This document shows, piece by piece, positions 62,537-64,000 of a stretch of 64,000 bases of DNA. A model generated the notes under the pieces. The model did no database searches. It had not been told where the DNA came from and saw only the letters and a list, made by a program, of their open reading frames with translations. The stretch comes from Caulochytrium protostelioides. Taxonomy: Eukaryota > Chytridiomycota > Caulochytriomycetes > Caulochytriales > Caulochytriaceae. The first letter of the stretch is position 1. Every line of letters begins with the position of its first letter. Location: assembly GCA_003615045.1 (NCBI GenBank), contig ML014132.1, forward strand, positions 113,152 through 177,151, written 5' to 3'. A program made the position numbers and the translations under genes.

Positions 62537-64000
62537 ATGTCGCCGGGCCGAGAACTGCCATCTGCAGGCTCTTCAGCGACGGCGGATCTCGCGCTATTCT
62601 CTCCTTTTCTCTTCCTCGGCCGCACCCTCCCATCCGACGCGGTGTCCCAGCGATCGCCCGTGGTCGCCTCTGCATCTGGCTGGGTGTCCGACGCCGCGGG
62701 CTCCGTCATGCTCGCCAGGCCCGCCATACATACCACCATGATCCCTGTCGCCGCCGCATCGATGCCGTCGATGCTGCCCTCGCGGGCGTCCTTCACCCAC
62801 GGCGGCCCCGCCACGGCGACGCCGGACTTCGGCGACGCCTCCCTCCACATGCTGCGCGGCGCGCCCGCCACGGCGCCCTTGCACGCCGCCCACTTCGCGT
62901 CCTCGCACGGCTTCGCGCCGGGATCGGCGCCGGCCACGAGCTACTCACCGAATCCGGACTTTTTCTCCGCATCCTCATCCGCCTCCACGGCATCCATGAT
63001 GGCGTCCTCCTTGGCCGCCGCCGCCGCCGCCGCCGCCGGTGGGGTCCCGCCGCTCTCCCGCAGACCCTCGGTCACGCCGCGGTCGTCGCTCGCAGGAAGT
63101 AGTCGCGCCGCCGGCGCGCCGTCGATGCCGCCGCCGCCGCCGCCGCCGCCGCCACATCCGCAATCGAGCCCGGCCAGCGGGTATGCGGCGGCGCCGTGGT
63201 ATGAGGACGATGACGACGCGACGTCGCCACGGCTCAGCGGCGGGAGCGGCGCCGCGCGCACGAGCCGGCGGCGGCCCCGCGCCACACCCGCTCAGCTGGC
63301 GCTGCTCGAGGACACCTTCCGCCTCAACGTCTCGCCACGGGGACAGCTCCGCACGCAGCTGGCGCAGCGGCTGGGCATGACCGAACGCAGCGTGCAGGTC
63401 TGGTTCCAGAACCGCCGCGCCAAAGCGAAGGTCTCGGAGCGGCGCGTCGTCATGCCGGGCGGCCCGGCCTCGCCCCACGCTGACGGCCAGCACCCGCCGC
63501 CATCACGCATGGCCGACTCGTTGACGCACGCGCACCACGCGCTGAACAGCTCGCCGAGCGGGTCGCCCTATGCGGCGCATGCGGGGCTGCACACGCGCCA
63601 CCCGACGCCCACGCACCCCTTCCTCGCGAAAACGGCGTCGCTGCCGACGCCCGTCCAGACGTTCATGCTGGGCCTCCCGCAGCCGGCGATGGCGCATGCG
63701 CGGTCCCCGGGCACGGACATCACGTCCGCCACCCTCACCTCCGCCAGCGTCGGGCTCTCCTCGGCTAGCGTCGGGCTCTCCTCGCATCTGTCGGGACCCG
63801 CGCAGGCTTCGCCGCACTACTGGCCGCGGTCGGCCCTATCGGCGTCGGGGCTGCACACCTCGCTGCCCATCGCGCCCCCGCACGCCAACGCGCTCGCCCA
63901 CTCGCTCAGCGCCTTTTCGCTCCTGCCGTCGCCCGTCCACCCGACGGCCCCGCCCGCCTCCGCCGGCGCCGTCCACGCCGCGCATCCCGGTCCTGCTCCG
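62537..64000 (+). CDS. homeodomain transcription factor, 3' end beyond the window
   Basis: A reading frame open from an ATG at 62537 to the window end (488 codons so far), incomplete at the C-terminus. It encodes a homeodomain (about 243-301) beginning SRRRPRATPAQLALLEDTF and ending SVQVWFQNRRAKAKV, the hallmark third helix (WFQNRRAK), with no three-residue loop insertion, so it is a typical rather than TALE type. The 240 residues before it are Ala/Ser/Pro-rich, with runs of Ala (63014-63040) and Pro (63120-63150). After it the sequence is Ser/His/Pro-rich with a short duplicated SVGLSSA unit. It binds DNA in the nucleus. Start is uncertain: in-frame ATGs at 62708 and 62738 are alternatives, and an upstream exon is possible. 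Orthology to a named fungal homeobox gene cannot be set from this part. Confidence 0.85.
   Translation, partial: MSPGRELPSAGSSATADLALFSPFLFLGRTLPSDAVSQRSPVVASASGWVSDAAGSVMLARPAIHTTMIPVAAASMPSMLPSRASFTHGGPATATPDFGDASLHMLRGAPATAPLHAAHFASSHGFAPGSAPATSYSPNPDFFSASSSASTASMMASSLAAAAAAAAGGVPPLSRRPSVTPRSSLAGSSRAAGAPSMPPPPPPPPPHPQSSPASGYAAAPWYEDDDDATSPRLSGGSGAARTSRRRPRATPAQLALLEDTFRLNVSPRGQLRTQLAQRLGMTERSVQVWFQNRRAKAKVSERRVVMPGGPASPHADGQHPPPSRMADSLTHAHHALNSSPSGSPYAAHAGLHTRHPTPTHPFLAKTASLPTPVQTFMLGLPQPAMAHARSPGTDITSATLTSASVGLSSASVGLSSHLSGPAQASPHYWPRSALSASGLHTSLPIAPPHANALAHSLSAFSLLPSPVHPTAPPASAGAVHAAHPGPAP

Overview
The window is eukaryotic nuclear DNA: GC-rich and compact, with mostly single-exon genes and a few short GT-AG introns (about 125-149 nt). 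Its gene content points to a zoosporic (flagellated) early-diverging fungus of the chytrid or blastoclad type. Fungal markers are a Whi2-like protein, a Dsf2-like Sel1 protein and a CSC1/DUF221 channel with the fungal C-terminal tail. A profilin-4-like protein, a family linked to flagellated lineages, suggests a motile cell stage. The species cannot be named from this sequence alone.

Layout. 1057-3924: C2H2 zinc-finger regulator (+). 4431-7008: mobile-element graveyard with a decayed Fanzor1-type RuvC nuclease gene (+) and a Ty1/copia protease-region fragment (-). 7040-11203: CSC1/OSCA-like channel (-). 13745-16975: very long Whi2-like protein (+). 17797-18849: HemK/MTQ1 methyltransferase (+), convergent with a PKA catalytic subunit (19004-20977, -). 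24186-24467: ATP synthase subunit j (+), convergent with ORC5 (24807-26593, -, two exons). 29047-32211: low-complexity protein with one membrane segment, unknown. 32505-33881: RAD23 (-). 34768-35802: G-protein beta subunit (-). 39339-40869: UBAP1-like ESCRT-I candidate (+, two exons). 41054-42130: unknown single-pass membrane protein (-). 43662-44212: profilin-4 (-, two exons). 44802-47477: Dsf2-like Sel1 protein (-). 49009-54933: bromodomain plus GATA zinc-finger protein (-). 56556-58288: CCDC47 (+, two exons, with the signal peptide on exon 1). 62537 to the window end: homeodomain protein (+), cut off by the window.

The genes are unrelated housekeeping and regulatory loci with no operon logic. 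Whi2, PKA and G-beta all touch nutrient or cAMP signalling, but nothing in the layout shows that they are coupled. The most notable item is the Fanzor relic. All three RuvC catalytic codons survive although the frame is broken by frameshifts, four stops and a probable internal deletion. It has a perfect 11-bp hairpin just upstream, a 33-bp repeat beside RuvC-I, and short palindromes right after its stop that are candidates for remains of the guide RNA or element end. Long gene-free stretches (21-24 kb, 36-39 kb, 58.3-62.5 kb) hold mostly simple repeats and out-of-frame open stretches.
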